64,000 nt of DNA from the NCBI RefSeq assembly GCF_042186555.1, contig NC_133324.1:9074236-9138235 (forward strand). Direction: 5' to 3'. Source of the stretch: Aquarana catesbeiana (Eukaryota > Chordata > Amphibia > Anura > Ranidae). Of the stretch, positions 13,841 to 25,986 are shown one piece after another (positions within the stretch are counted from its first letter, which is position 1; each line of letters opens with the position of its first letter). Under the pieces are notes generated by a model. That model made no database searches, had not been told where the DNA came from, and saw only the letters and a program-made list of their open reading frames with translations. The translations under genes and the position numbers were made by a program.

Positions 13841-14750
13841 ACATATATGTACACCGTCATGTCTGCTCTAGTATGCTCTGTACTGCAATCTCCACATATA
13901 TGTACAGCATCATGTCTGCTCCAGCATGCTCTATTGCAATATCTACATATATGTACACTGTCTTGTCTGCTCCAGCACGTACTCTACTGCAAGCTCTACA
14001 TATATGCACACCATCATGCCTTCTCCAGCATGCTCTACTGCAATCTCTGCATATGTGTACACCATCATGTCTGCTCCAACACTTTCTCTACTGCAATCTC
14101 TACATATGTACACCATCATGTCTGCTTCAGCACGCTCTACTGGAATTTCTACATATATGTACACCGTCATGTCTGCTCCAATACTTTCTCTACTGCAGTC
14201 TCTACATATATGCACACCATCATATCTGCTCCAGCACGCTCTCTACTGCAATCTCTACATATATGTTCACCGTTAGGTCTGCTCCAGCATGCTCTACAGC
14301 AATCTCTACATATATATACACCATCATGTCTGCTCCAGCACGCTCTCTACTGCAATCTCTACATATATGTACACCATCATGTTGGCTCCAGAACACTCTA
14401 CGGCAATCTCTACATATATGTTCACCGTCATGTCTGCTCCAGAACACTCTACGGCAATCTCTACATATATGTGCACTGTCATGTCTGCTCCAATACGTTC
14501 TCTACTGCAATCTCTACATATATGTACACCATCATGTTGGCTCCAGCACACTTTACTGCAATCTCTACATATATGTACACCATCATGTCTGCTCCAGTAT
14601 CCTCTTTACTGCAATCTCTACATATATGTACACTGTCATGTCTGCTCCAGCACGCTCTACTGCAATTTCTACATATATGTACACCATCATGTCTGCTCCA
14701 GTATGCGCTCTACTGCAATCTCTACATATGTACACCGTCATGCCTGCTCC
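13841..14750 (+). repeat. Minisatellite B, left block (about 53-bp unit)
   Basis: Tandem units of about 53 bp, some 50 bp by loss of one 'ctc', are built from tctacatatatgtacaccgt, catgtctgctccagcacgct and ctctactgcaatc. The junction with satellite A is abrupt: 'aactgtaaat' of the satellite runs straight into 'acatatatgtacaccg' with no unique DNA between. The unit has no stop codon in any forward frame, which creates long forward reading frames that are not genes. Confidence 0.95.
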
Positions 14751-14968
14751 ATATGTCACAGGCTGCTTCTATGGGTTGGCTGCTCCTCTCCTCTGCAGGA
14801 CTGGCTGTGCTCCTTCCTGGCTCCCCGCCGTATTGTAGCACAGATTTGGGACTTTCCTGGGAACCGGCTCTCCCCACAACACTCTCCTCACACCACTCTC
14901 CTTTGATACACATCTACCTGACTAGAGCACCATTGTGTTTTCACATGTAAGTGGCTACTTTTTATCTT
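14751..14968. other. Unassigned spacer interrupting minisatellite B
   Basis: About 218 bp of non-tandem sequence follow the left minisatellite block. No coding region is recognisable. Its last 12 bases, actttttatctt (14957-14968), recur at 16009-16020. They look like the target-site duplication of the inverted-repeat insertion that follows. Confidence 0.6.
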
Positions 14969-16008
14969 AATTAAAAACAGAACAAAAATTTGGGACTTTA
15001 AATGAGGTTTGATAGGGGGCGTTCAGATCCCCTCCTCCATCCCGGTTCAATATATACGAAAAAAGGGGAGCAACGGGCGGGACTTTAAATGAGGCGCACG
15101 GGGGCAAACACAAAAATCGGGTAAAAATCAGATTTTTTTATATTCAAAATGGTCATATATTCACATAGTTTTATTGCACATAGCTACTGTTATTACTCTA
15201 TATTTCATCAAAGTATACATTCCAACAAGGACTTATGTTACAATTGCATGAACAGTTAGATAGCTAAAAATCACAAATAATAGATATATGACACATTCAA
15301 GTGTCAAATGGAAGAGGTTACAGAAAGAGAACACAAATGGAAATGGAACATTCATACATGATTATTAGTGGGGTACACCTATGGATAAATAAAAGTGGAA
15401 AGATTTCGCGCATAAAATCTATCATGAAAACTAAATAAATCACATAAAATTATCACATAAAATATTGTGTATAAATGTGCAAAAACAGAATCATAAAATC
15501 CAAAAACCAAAAAATATATTAAATATTTGAATAAAAGTTCATCAATCAGGAAAAATTCATCATCCCCAATATTGGATATGATCTTGTGCAAAAACGCAAA
15601 ACCAAAATAATAATGTGCAAAAATGCAAAAAACAAAATACAAAATAATTTATCTCAAAAAAAAAAAAAAAAAGTCCAAGTGAATAACTATTGCAATATAA
15701 AAGTTCATAAAAAGTAAATATTAACCTGTGGGATTATGTGAATAGAGAGATGCAGATATATGGTGGTAATATTGGTGTTCTTCTTCATATACAAACTGCC
15801 GGCCCAAACAGGCTCTCTAAACTCTCACCTTAAACAAAGAAATTTCAGGCATCAATGTGTAGCTTTAAAATGGTGTTGTACGTTACAGCATGCAGATATA
15901 GTGATAAATATAGTGATATAATAAAATCTGCTTTTTACCCGATTTTTGTGTTTGCCCCCCGTGCGCCTCATTTAAAGTCCTGCCCGTTGCTCCCCTTTTT
16001 TCTTATAT
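14969..16008. mobile_element. Inverted-repeat insertion A (Penelope-like architecture?)
   Basis: A segment of about 1.04 kb is flanked by the 12-bp direct repeat actttttatctt (14957-14968 and 16009-16020). Arms of about 90 bp at 15051-15140 and about 15919-16008 are nearly perfect inverted copies, with the core gggactttaaatgaggcgca. The right arm reaches the flanking repeat. The left arm is preceded by about 82 extra bases (14969-15050), which contain a second copy of gggactttaaatgagg. The A/T-rich interior has no credible coding region. The asymmetry plus the long target duplication resembles insertions B (58094) and C (44137). Classification is an inference. Confidence 0.65.
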
Positions 16009-16020
16009 ACTTTTTATCTT

Positions 16021-16280
16021 GTCAGTTGTAATAAACATTTTACTTAGAGGTGCTCCTCTCCTTTTGTTTTTTCTTGGCGTTCCGACTTTGATCCAACTTC
16101 AATGATAGTCAATGGGCTGAAGTAGGATCAAAGTAGGACCAAAGTAGTACAGGGAGCATTTTCAAAGTCAGACCGACTTGTGTTGGGACAGCTCCCATAG
16201 GGAAACATTGATTTTCACATGTCATGCGACATGAGCTCCCAATGTCGGAGCGTTTGTCGCACTAGTGTGAACCCAGCCTT
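16021..16280. mobile_element. Truncated MITE-like repeat ending in cactagtgtgaacccagcct
   Basis: This non-coding stretch ends 'cgcactagtgtgaaccc agcctt' immediately before a leftover fragment of minisatellite B. I recall termini of the form 'ggctgggttcacactagtg' from amphibian short DNA transposons. Only one such end is visible and no target duplication was found, so this is a tentative, truncated copy. Confidence 0.35.
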
Positions 16281-16305
16281 GCACTGTCATGTCTGCTCCA
16301 ATACG
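16281..16305 (+). repeat. Stranded fragment of minisatellite B
   Basis: Twenty-five bases that match the minisatellite unit (gcactgtcatgtctgctcc, then aatacgt) lie between the MITE-like piece and the Tc1 fragment. They show that all three intervening pieces were inserted into what was one minisatellite array. Confidence 0.8.
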
Positions 16306-16602
16306 TAATCAGTATAATCAAACACAGCTGGACTCAAATGAAGGTGTAGAACCATCTCAAGGATGATCAGAAGAAATGGACAGCACCTGATTTAAATATA
16401 TGAGTGTCAAAGCAAAGGGTCTGAATACTTAGGACCATGTGATATTTCAGTTTTTCTTTTTTAATAAATCTGCAAAAATGTCAACAATTCTGTGTTTTTC
16501 TGTCAATAGGGGGTGCTGTGTGTACATTAATGAGGAAAAAAATGACCTTAAATGATTTTAGCAAATGGCTGCAATATATAAATACTTTCCGTCCCCACTG
16601 TA
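16306..16602 (+). mobile_element. Tc1/mariner element, 3'-terminal fragment
   Basis: The segment ends with the typical Tc1-like terminus 'aaatactttccgtccccactg' followed by TA (16601-16602). Upstream are sequences seen in many fish and frog Tc1 copies: 'gggtctgaatact', 'aataaatctgcaaaaatg' and 'aatgaggaaaaaaatga'. The transposase region and the 5' inverted repeat are missing, so this is a 5'-truncated, non-functional copy inserted into minisatellite B. Confidence 0.85.
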
Positions 16603-18944
16603 TGGATACTGTCATGTCTGCTCCAGCACGCTCTCTACTGCAATCTCTACACATATGTACACCGTCATGTCTGCTCCAGCACGCTCTCTACTACAATCTC
16701 TACACATATGTACACCGTCATGTCTGCTCCAGCACGCTCTCTACTGCAATCTCTACATATATGTACACCGTCATGTCTGCTCCAGCACGCTCTCTACTGC
16801 AATCTCTACACATATGTACACCGTCATGTCTGCTCCAGCGTGCTCTACTGCAATTTCTACATATATGTACACCATCATGTCTGCTCCATTATGCTCTCTA
16901 CTGCAATCTATTCATATATGTACACCAATATGTCTGCTCCAGCATGTTCTCTACTGCAATCTCTACATATGTACACCGTCATGTCTGCTCCAGCATGTGT
17001 AGCTGCAGTCTGCTCCAGCACGCTCTCTACTGCAATCTCTACATATATGTACACCATCATATCTGCTCCAGCACATTCTCTACTGCAATCTCTACATATA
17101 TGTACACCGTCATTTCTGCTCCAGCACGTTCTCTACTGCAATCTCTACATATATGTACACCGTCATGTCTGCTCCAGCACGTTCTCTACTGCAATCTCTA
17201 TATATGTACACCGTCATGTCTGCTCCAGCATGTTCACTACTGCAATCTCTACATATATGTACACCATCATGTCTGCTCCAGCATGCGCCACTGCAATCTC
17301 TACATTTATGTACACCATCATTTCTGCTCCAGCACGCTCTCTACTGCAATCTCTACATATATGTCTGCTCCAGCATGTTCCCTACTGCAATCTCTACATA
17401 TATGCACACCATCATGTCTGCTCCAGCACGTTCTACTCCAATCTCTATATATATGTACACCATCATGTCTGCTCCAGCATGTTCTCTACTGCAGTCTCTA
17501 CATATATGTACACCATCATGTTTGCTCCAGCATGCTCTACTGTAATCTCTACACATATGTACACCGTCATGTCTGCTCCAGCACGCTCTCTACTGCAATC
17601 CCTACATATATGTGCACCGCCATGTCTGCTCCAGCATGCTCTCTACTGCAATCTCTACACATATGTACACCGTCATGTCTGCTCCAGCGTGCTCTACTGC
17701 AATTTCTACATATATGTACACCATCATGTCTGCTCCATTATGCTCTCTACTGCAATCTATTCATATATGTACACCAATATGTCTGCTCCAGCATGTTCTC
17801 TACTGCAATCTCTACATATGTACACCGTCAGGTCTGCTCCAGCATGTGTAGCTGCAGTCTGCTCCAGCACACTACCTACTGCAATCTCTACATATATGTA
17901 CACCATCATATCTGCTCCAGCACATTCTCTACTGCAATCTCTACATATATGTACACCGTCATTTCTGCTCCAGCACGTTCTCTACTGCAATCTCTACATA
18001 TATGTACTCCGTCATGCCTGCTCCAGCACTCTCTACTGCAATCTCTACATATATGTACACTGTGCGTCATGTCTGCTCCAGCACGTTCTCTACTGCAATC
18101 TCTATAAATGTACACCGTCATGTCTGCTCCAGCATGTTCTCTACTGCAATCTCTACATATATGTACACCATCATGTCTGCTCCAGCACGTTCTCTACTGC
18201 AATCTTTACATACATGTACACCGTCATGTCTGCTCCAGCTCGCGCTACTGCAATTTCTACATATATGTACACTATGATATCTGCTCCAATACGTTCTCTA
18301 CTGCAATCTCTACATATATGTACACCGTCATGTCTTCTCCAGCACGCTCTCCTGCAATCTCTACATATATGTACACTGTGCGTCATGTCTGCCCCTGCAC
18401 GTTCTCTACTGCAATCTCTATATATATGTACACCATCATGCCTGCTCCTGCATGTTCTCTACTGCAATTTCCACATATATGTACACCGTCATGTCTGCTC
18501 CAGCATGTTCACTACTGCAATCTCTACATATATGTACACCGTCATGTCTGCTCCAGCATGCGCCACTGCAATCTCTACATATATGTACACCATCATTTCT
18601 GCTCCAGCATGCTCTCTACTGCAATCTCTACATATATGTCTGCTCCAGCATGTTCCCTACTGCAATCTCTACATATATGCACACCGTCATGTCTGCTCCA
18701 GCACGCTCTACTCCAATCTCTATATATATGTACACCATCATGTCTGCTCCAGCATGTTCTCTACTGCAGCCTCTACATATATGTACACCATCATGTTTGC
18801 TCCAGCATATTTTCTACTGCAATCTCTACATATATGTACACCGTCATGTTTGCTCCAGCACATTCTCTACTGCAATCTCTACATATATGTACACCCTCAT
18901 TTCTGCTCCAGGACGCTGTACTGCAATTTCTACATATATGTACT
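16603..18944 (+). repeat. Minisatellite B, right block (about 53-bp unit)
   Basis: The array continues in the same unit and orientation as 13841-14750, about 44 units. Marker variants show block duplication. The rare 'ctgctccatt' unit at 16881 recurs at 17730 (849 bp, about 16 units). The short-circuited unit 'atgtctgctccagcatgttc' at 17361 recurs near 18636 (about 1275 bp). Overlapping forward open frames of up to 765 codons run through the block only because the unit lacks stops in all three frames. No start context, splice signal or non-repetitive protein argues for a gene. Confidence 0.95.
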
Positions 18945-20467
18945 GTTGTGGAAATTTTATTATATGTGTTTTATGGATTGTTTTCATCTGTCTCCCTGTT
19001 TCTGATTTAATCAAGGTGTGCTCTAGCAGAGCGCTCTTGGGTTGAATCGGGACCAGCAGTAACACCATCAGTATGAAAACCTTCTCATAATCTTGGAGAC
19101 GTGTTCTCTGTGTGTGGGTGTTTGCTGTTTTGTAAGTATCAAGCGCAATGCGCTGGGCTTCCTGCCTTTAAATGTCTATCCACATTAGAGAAGCAAAGTC
19201 CGCATAATAAGAGAAACATATTATTATATCTCTGTGTCTAGCTCCGCTATCACTTTTGGATACGTATCTGCTTTAAAAAGAGGGCATTGATATCTGCCTT
19301 GTTAATATACTTGTACCGTATATTGACAACACCAGTAGCAATGTCCCTGCAGATCTTCTCAAGCCTGTAAGAATAAGTAGAATGATTTTACTAGAAACTG
19401 GTTACTCTGAGCAGTATTGAATGGGCTCCATGCTGACTAAGATGGTGGATGTGGTTGGGCGGAGAGCAGTGTACATGCCTTAAGTGGATGAGACTTGTGC
19501 ACTTCTCCCTCCCACTCCTGTGGATGCCCTCCCCTTTAGTGTCATTTGCTGTGTAGTTTATTTTCCTGTGTAGTGTATTTTTCCGTGTAGTGTCATTTCC
19601 TGTGATGTCATTTCCTGTGTTATCATTTTGTATGGAGGAAGCGATTGGCTGTTGGGGCCATGATTTCCTGTTTGTCACTTCCTTTTGTTGTCCATGCATA
19701 AAAGCCAAGATCCTCTGCCCAGGAGAGGCAGATGAAGGAACGATGGAGCTAAGATGGTGACTATATCTGTTTACTGGGGAAAATGTGGCAGACAGGGGTT
19801 TATTGAGATGCATTTTACTGAAAATTTTGAAGAGCGCTTAATAGCACAAAAGACTATGGTGGTTTATCCACGACAGTTAAGATGGCGGGCCATTGTAGGA
19901 GTGAACAGAACCTCCATCACATTGGATCAATCTCTTTCCGATGCTTTAGGTAGGTTCTGCTTTGCAAAAGAACATATTTTTGGTATAATGCCAGGATTTT
20001 AATTTTATGTTTGTTATGTGTAAGTAACCGTATGTTGTGTAATAAGTTTGTGATGTATATGAGAAATAGAAATGGATGAATTGTGATTACAAGTAGGTTG
20101 CATGAGTCTTGTAGATTGTTTAACTGACTCAAGACACAGATGGTTTGTATTGAAGTCATTTTGAAATGATTTTGTAGAAACCTTTTGGTTTGAAAATGGC
20201 TGCTGCAAATTCAAATGGCTGCTGCAAATTCAAGTGGCCATGTGGCTGACGGGGAAGGGTAGCCATGTATTGTTGGAAGGCACTTAAAATGAGAGCTGTT
20301 TCTTGAATGAGCTACGCCCTGTGGATGGTCTCAGGTTCCTGGGTAATAGCATGGGGGAGCTCTATTGTTAGCTGTTTGTATTTCTCAAAGTCTTGTTCCT
20401 TAGAAGCTGACATGATCTTTATTTGGGAACAAGAGTGTACGTTTGAATCTGTGTTATTTTGTGTTTT
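18945..20467. other. Unassigned region left of the L1 insertion
   Basis: About 1.5 kb without recognisable transposon termini. It includes a run of near-repeats of 'gtgtagtgtcatttcctgtg' around 19535-19640 and a TATA-like 'gcataaaag' at about 19696. The L1 target duplication shows that, before that insertion, this sequence was continuous with 41821 onward. Apart from the candidate exon at 19754, nothing coding is supported. Confidence 0.5.
19754..19949 (+). CDS. Candidate 5' coding exon, unknown product
   Basis: An ATG about 55 bp downstream of a TATA-like 'cataaaag' opens a 65-codon frame that starts MVTISVYWGKCGRQGF. It reads into 'gctttag|gtaggt', a good splice-donor match at 19949/19950. 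The composition looks protein-like rather than repetitive. I do not recognise the family. No acceptor or second exon was identified, and the L1 insertion lies 520 bp downstream, so any transcript would have to splice across at least 21 kb. It could equally be a leader exon of an old retroviral element, or chance. Confidence 0.2.
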
Positions 20468-20937
20468 ATGTAACGTTGGCTGTTGGAGGGGCGTGGCCAG
20501 CAGCCGAGGCAATGGCAACTTGAAGAGAGAGCTCCGTGTGAATCCAGAGCAATCCAGCGACTAAAAGCGACGCCAGAAGGAGTTACAACCTGCCTAATAG
20601 CTCAGCTACCATCCACCATCAAGATTTTTAAAAGAAAGCCCGAGCGGGGCCCAAAAAAGTTGACTGATTTCTTTAGCCTAGAAGTTTGTGGGCCTCAAGA
20701 TGGCACCAAGGCCTACAACTTGCGGTGCGGCCACGGCGGTGGAATATCACCCAAGAAAAATGGCCAGTATCAGGCATCATCCCCAGGATACAGCAGCAGA
20801 CCCTCCCAGGAAGCATCCCCTGTACAGAGCCCACAGAAAGCGTCACAAAAGAGGTCGGAAGAGCACAGATATCCAGGTGAGCAGGGGGACATGATACCTC
20901 ACAGGACAGTACTAGAGAGTTTATGTAGGGTGGGAAA

Positions 20938-21762
20938 ATGCATGGTTTTCCCAGCCTGGATCAGCCGTTAACTGACACATTAATGAAGGAAATGCTAGTG
21001 ACTTTAAGGAGCTCACTACACAGGGATTTGAAGGAATGCACAACTCAGTTGAAAGCAGAAGTAACTGCCATAGGAGACAGAGTCTCCCATACTGAGGACA
21101 AGATGGGGGAGTTTGCTATGGCCCATAACAAACTTGCTGATGCATATAATGAGGCAGAGGATGAGATACAGGCGATTAAAAAGAAAAATGGCTAATGACT
21201 TAGAGGACAGTTCCAGAAGAAACAACGTTAAACTGAGGGGGGTGACTGAATCTATCATGCCTGCAGACCTTAGAAAATATGTCCAGCAATTTATATCTGT
21301 ATTGTTGCCAGAGACACCAGAGGGGGAGGTGATTGTAGATCGTGCACATCGCTTGCCTAAACCAAAGCACTTACCAGACAAGGTGCCTAGAGATGTCATA
21401 GCATGTATACATTTCTTTCATTTAAAGGAGGACCTGATGAGATACACCAGGAAAAACTTCCCCTACCTGATCCCTATGCAGACATCTCTGTATACTCTGA
21501 CATCTCGCAACATACCATGCAGGCCCGCAGAAACCTGGCTACATTGACAAAGCTATTTCAAAACCACAGAATACCTTACACTTGGGGATTTCCAAACAAA
21601 ATTATTGTCACAAGAGATAACAAAACCTATGCTATTACCAATCTGGAAAACGGATTGAAGCTGACCAGACAGTGGCAGCTTCTCCCGGATGAAGAGGAAG
21701 CCCGCACACCATCACCTTCTCACAAAATCTCACCGGAGTGGCAAAAAGTCAAACCAGGGTGA
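20938..21762 (+). pseudogene. L1 ORF1 (nucleic-acid chaperone/coat protein), frameshifted
   Basis: ORF1 proteins bind element RNA as coiled-coil trimers. Here the start 'MHGFPSLDQPLTD' leads into a coiled-coil-like segment (20990-21190). A frame change near 21190 brings in the RRM-type part, with landmarks RRNNVKLRGV and VIVDRAHRL (21190-21540). A second frame change near 21540 brings in the C-terminal domain, including RIPYTWGFP and a stop at 21760. The upstream 450 bp (20485-20937) contain more coding-like text in mixed frames, such as KKLTDFFS, so the true N-terminus may lie upstream. At least two frameshifts make it non-functional. Confidence 0.85.
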
Positions 21763-22136
21763 TAATGGAGGAATATCCTATCTGCGCTTGTAACTCCTCA
21801 TACTTTCTATTAGAATAACCTGGATTAGGTACTGGATCTCAGGGAGCACAGACCCCCAACTGTGCAGAAGCGGAAGTTTTTCGCACATCATGTTAAATTT
21901 TACTTGTTATATATGTTTCCTTTATTTTTCTTTGTCTTACATGTACCACTAAGCTATGATGAACATTTGCTTTGGATAATGCTTGTGACTGCAGATCAAA
22001 CAGAACTGTACAGAGTTTCCATCTTCCAGCACTTCAACTCCTATTTTTTTGCTGCCACCTTCAGGTAATAATAGTGAACTACATCTTATTTTCAGTTGTA
22101 TTGCTTTGTATTCAGCACTTTTCCCACAGACTGACC

Positions 22137-22888
22137 ATGATCATTAAATTGATCTCTCTTAATGCGAATGGTATAAATTCCCTGTTTAAAAGGAAAGTAA
22201 TGTGGCAGGAAGCAAAGAATCTTAAAGGGGACATTCTATGTGTTCAGGAGACACATTTCTCCCGGGATAAACAGCCCAAATGCTCAGATAAATCCTTCCC
22301 TTATATCTTCCAAGCTTGCGCCCCATCTAAGAAAAGAGGAACAATGATTGCAGTAAACAAGTCAGTTGCATTTAATCTCCATGAAGTCCTTACAGACTCA
22401 AAAGGCAGGTACATCATCTTGGTCTGTGAACTGAACAACTTGATGTATACCATAGTTAATCTGTATGCACCAAATACAGGTCAAACTTCATTCTTGAAGT
22501 CCCTCCACCAACAAATAAAAAAACCTAGCAAAGGTTCTTTACTTATCTGTGGGGACTTTAACTGTGTAGTAGACAAATCTATGGACTACTCTTCCTCTCG
22601 GAGCATACACAGATATGAGATGAAATAATTTCTTACGGAATCCAACTTATATGATTTATGGAGGTGCATCAACTCTTCAGAATGTGATTACACTTATTTT
22701 TCAGCCCCTCACAACTCCTACTCAAGGATTGACTTAATTTTATCTGACCTCACCCTTCTACATAGAACTTTGGAGGTAAAGATCCATACTATAACTTGGT
22801 CAGACCATGCCCCAGTGACTATTACCATAAATGAACAACACTCATGCAACCCTACCTACCTATGGAGGAACAACGTGTCTTTACTCTC
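22137..22888 (+). pseudogene. L1 ORF2, N-terminal apurinic-type endonuclease domain (truncated)
   Basis: ORF2 makes the nick and the cDNA for LINE insertion. From the ATG at 22137 the frame reads ISLNANGINS, then QETH, YAPNTGQ, GDFNC, SRIDLIL and SDHAPV. These are the ordered catalytic motifs of the APE-type endonuclease. One in-frame TAA at 22626-22628 interrupts it, and the same frame continues afterwards. It ends at 22888, exactly where the gypsy-1 LTR begins. Reverse transcriptase does not follow. The separate ORF2 tail at 41023-41803 is probably from the same copy. Confidence 0.9.
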
Positions 22889-23486
22889 TGTGATGGGAGT
22901 CACTTTTGGGTGCAGGGTGACCAAGAAAATAATGTACCCTGTATCTGCATATTAGAAATAGTGGCTGATTCATAATGCTGGGACAAATACTGTTAGGAGA
23001 TGCTGATGTCAATTCCAGCCAGCTGTCTCTGTCTGTGTCTGCTATAATGTAAATTAGTCTAGTATGACTTGTCACAGCTTCTAAAGAGTCTTTTCATCCA
23101 GTGTGCTAATTAACCCTGCAATTGTATTGAGATGTATGATAATGTGTATTGTATAGTCGGTGAGCTAGGAGACCTGAAGTCTGTCCTAAAGGTCATGTGT
23201 CTGAGTCACCTAGGCTGTCTAAAGGATTAGATAATTAGCTCATGTTAATTAGGTTTCTGGTGAGAGGTTGTAGTTTAATCCTCCAGTATATATTTGTGTG
23301 AGATCTCAAAATAAAGAGTCAGTCCTGTTTGACCCTCAAGACAGACCCTCGTCTCGTACTTGGGGGGAGAATTATTCCTATGGGTTTCTTATTCGGCTGG
23401 TTCGAGTGTTTGGTAGCTGCCTTTGTGTTCAGGAATGGAATGTCCTAAACGACTTTAACCCCTTTCATACTCGGGATGTCTTTACA
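22889..23486 (+). repeat. Gypsy-1 5' LTR
   Basis: It starts tgtgatgggagtcac and ends gatgtctttaca. It matches 29932-30724 along its whole length apart from the 185-bp MITE (plus one duplicated 8-bp target) present only in the 3' copy. Internal landmarks include tgctgggacaaatactgtta and an 'aataaagagtcagtcctg' polyadenylation-like site. Two bases after its end comes tggtggcaagcagcggga, a primer-binding site that resembles a leucine-tRNA type. The left flank ctctc (22884-22888) nearly matches the right flank ctctg (30725-30729). Confidence 0.92.
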
Positions 23487-23607
23487 ACTGGTGGCAAGCA
23501 GCGGGATGATTTCCACAGCCCAGAAGGACAGCTACAAGAAGACACAGGCCAATGGAAGCACAGTATGTACAGCTAAAGCGCTCTACCCTCAAGGACTTAC
23601 TGGAGAA
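23487..23607 (+). pseudogene. Gypsy-1 leader and first codons of gag
   Basis: After the primer-binding site, an ATG at 23552 begins MEAQYVQLKRSTLKDLLEN. Gypsy-2 has a near-identical stretch, RATLKDLLESRE, at about 56734-56770, supporting a shared origin. The frame is cut at 23607 by the start of hAT-1. The rest of gag and any upstream pol domains are not visible. Confidence 0.6.
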
Positions 23608-24380
23608 TAGGGATGAGCTGTCTGTTCAAGTCGAACATCAGCTGTTCGCCGAATTTCAAACATTATGGGCTGTTTGCGCCAAATTTGAGAGGCGCATCAT
23701 GGCCCATAATGCACTGCTGGCTGATGATTGGCCAAGCATGCACTATGACCCGCATGCTCTGGCCAATCACAGCGCCATCAGCGAAGAGAGCCATAATTGG
23801 CCACAGGCAGGGTGCCTGTGGCCAATTATGGCTCAGGGGGTTAAACACCCCACACTATTTAAGGCCACCTGCACATCGGCCTCGTGTAGTGTGTTGGTGG
23901 CGTTTGTTCAGAGAGAGACAGAGAGTGTCATTTCATTTAGTTTGAGCAGGCAGGCAATTCCTGGTGTTCTGTTGCTAATATACCTCAGGCAGGCGAGACA
24001 GTTAGATAGCTGCAGTGTATTTTGTATATATATGCATCCCGGTTTTGTGTATATATAGATATATATATAGATATCTAGATATCTATATCTAGATATCTAT
24101 ATATATATCTATATATATATATATATAGAAAAAAATGCGAGGAACGATGCTTAGATGCAAAAAGTGTCCTTTTACTGAAAATCCTTCATTACATAATTCA
24201 ATTGCAGACAAGCAAGCCACTGTACAGTTCCGAGCGCAATTCGCTCTTCGTCAGGCTTTTCTGGCTGTGTGTGTCACACACGCATTTTTTTCTATCTATT
24301 TACGGTGGAAGTTTGGGAGTCCACCTTGACGGTGCCTTGATTGAACAAGGATTGAAAGAGAAGAGGGTAACCCACCTGAT

Positions 24381-24453
<73 letters not shown>

Positions 24454-24597
24454 TATATACACTGTATACAGTTTAGCTAGATCTCACTGCAGACTGTTCC
24501 TGGTGCACTGTTGCTAATATACTTCAGGCAGGCAAGACAGTTAGATAGCTGCAGTTTATTTTGTATATATATGCATCCCGGTTTTGTGTATATATAG

Positions 24598-24654
<57 letters not shown>

Positions 24655-24695
24655 TACATATATACATATATATATATATATACACATCCCGGCTT

Positions 24696-24730
<35 letters not shown>

Positions 24731-25043
24731 GGAATACAGTTTAGCTTCATCTCACTGCAGACCATTCCTGGTGTATTGTTTCTAATATACTTCAGCCAGG
24801 CAGGTGACTCACTGAGCTGCAGTTCATTTAATAAATATATATATAGTCTAGCCAAGCCTATACCTGACTGTAGGCCATTGCCTGGGTGCGTGTTCAAAGA
24901 CACTTTCAGCCAGGCAGGTGACTCACTGAGCTGCAGTTCATAAAATATATATCTACTGCATTGTATTCCAGCCGAGCCTATACCTGACTGTAGGCCATTC
25001 CTTGAGTGCTTGTTCAAAGACACTTTCAGCCAGGCAGGTGACT

Positions 25044-25112
<69 letters not shown>

Positions 25113-25230
25113 ATTTATTGGCGTATAACACGCACTTTTTTCCCCTTAAAATCAGGGGAAAATCGTGGGTGCGTGTTATACGCCGATCCCCGTTAATTGT
25201 GATCTATCGGCGGCGATCGCCGCCGTCATT

Positions 25231-25561
25231 CACATAGCGTGTCGTTTTAAATATGGCGCCGCGGAGTTCGGTGGGACTCGGCGGAGCTGAACGAGCGCCA
25301 CCGAAATCACAGTGACTGGGCGGAGCCCAGATACACATAGTCGAGTGTATTCGGCTCTTTCCGGCCCTGCTCACAGTCACGCCCAGTCCCGCCATTGGAC
25401 CTGTGTTATGTCCATCATAGGGCAGGACTGGGCGGGACTGTGAGTGGCGCCGGAAAGAGCCGAATACACTCGACTATGTGTATCTTGGCGGCGTTCGTTC
25501 AGCTCCGCCGAGTCTCTCCGAACTCCGCTGCGCCATATTTAAAACTACATGCAGCTATGTG
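25231..25561. repeat. Long imperfect hairpin inside the 880-bp TIR element
   Basis: 25231-25393 and 25421-25561 are inverted copies around a 27-bp loop. Shared stretches include gttttaaatatggcgc, gactcggcggagctgaacga and gtgtattcggctctttccgg. The left arm has an extra stretch of about 24 bp near 25308-25331. The region is GC-rich with many CpGs, in contrast to the AT-rich surroundings. Confidence 0.9.
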
Positions 25562-25594
25562 TATGTCGGTGGCGATCTGTCCAAGCATGGACAC

Positions 25595-25855
25595 TGGGGG
25601 CAAGGCTGCACTAACCACTGGGGCAAGGCTGCACTGACCACTGGGGCAAAGCTGCACTGACAAGGCTGCACTGGGGCAAAGCTGCACTGACAAGGCTGCA
25701 CTGGGGCAAAGCTGCACTGACAAGACTGCACTGGGGCAAAGCTGCACTGACAAGACTGCACTGGGGCAAAGCTGCACTGACAAGGCTGCAATGGACACTG
25801 GGTCAAGGCTGCACTGACACTGAAAAGGCTGCAATGACACTAACAAGGCTGCAGA
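25595..25855 (+). repeat. 30-bp minisatellite in the TIR element
   Basis: The unit tgcactgacaaggctgcact + ggggcaaagc is repeated about five times exactly between 25635 and 25790. Degenerate units lie on both sides (25595-25635, 25790-25855). A 30-bp period keeps frames open, but the frames are repeat by-products. Confidence 0.9.
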
Positions 25856-25986
25856 TGAACACTGATGAGGCTGAATTGATGGGCATTTTAATGTAAGTTT
25901 TTTTTTCCTTAAACTTCCCTCCTAAAAGTTTTTTTCCTTAAAATTCTCTCCTAAACTTGGGGTGCGTGTTATACGCCGATAAATAC

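Noticed and set aside
15379..15642. Minus-strand 87-codon Phe/Tyr-rich frame in insertion A
   Set aside because: Low-complexity A/T sequence inside a non-coding inverted-repeat element; no motif.
16518..19010. Forward frames of up to 765 codons rich in Cys, Leu and Tyr in minisatellite B
   Set aside because: The 53-bp unit has no stop in any forward frame, so three overlapping 'proteins' exist at once. This is a property of the repeat, not a gene.
24360..25140. Frames of alternating Tyr and Ile in the (TA)n tracts
   Set aside because: Translation of dinucleotide repeats; no coding meaning.
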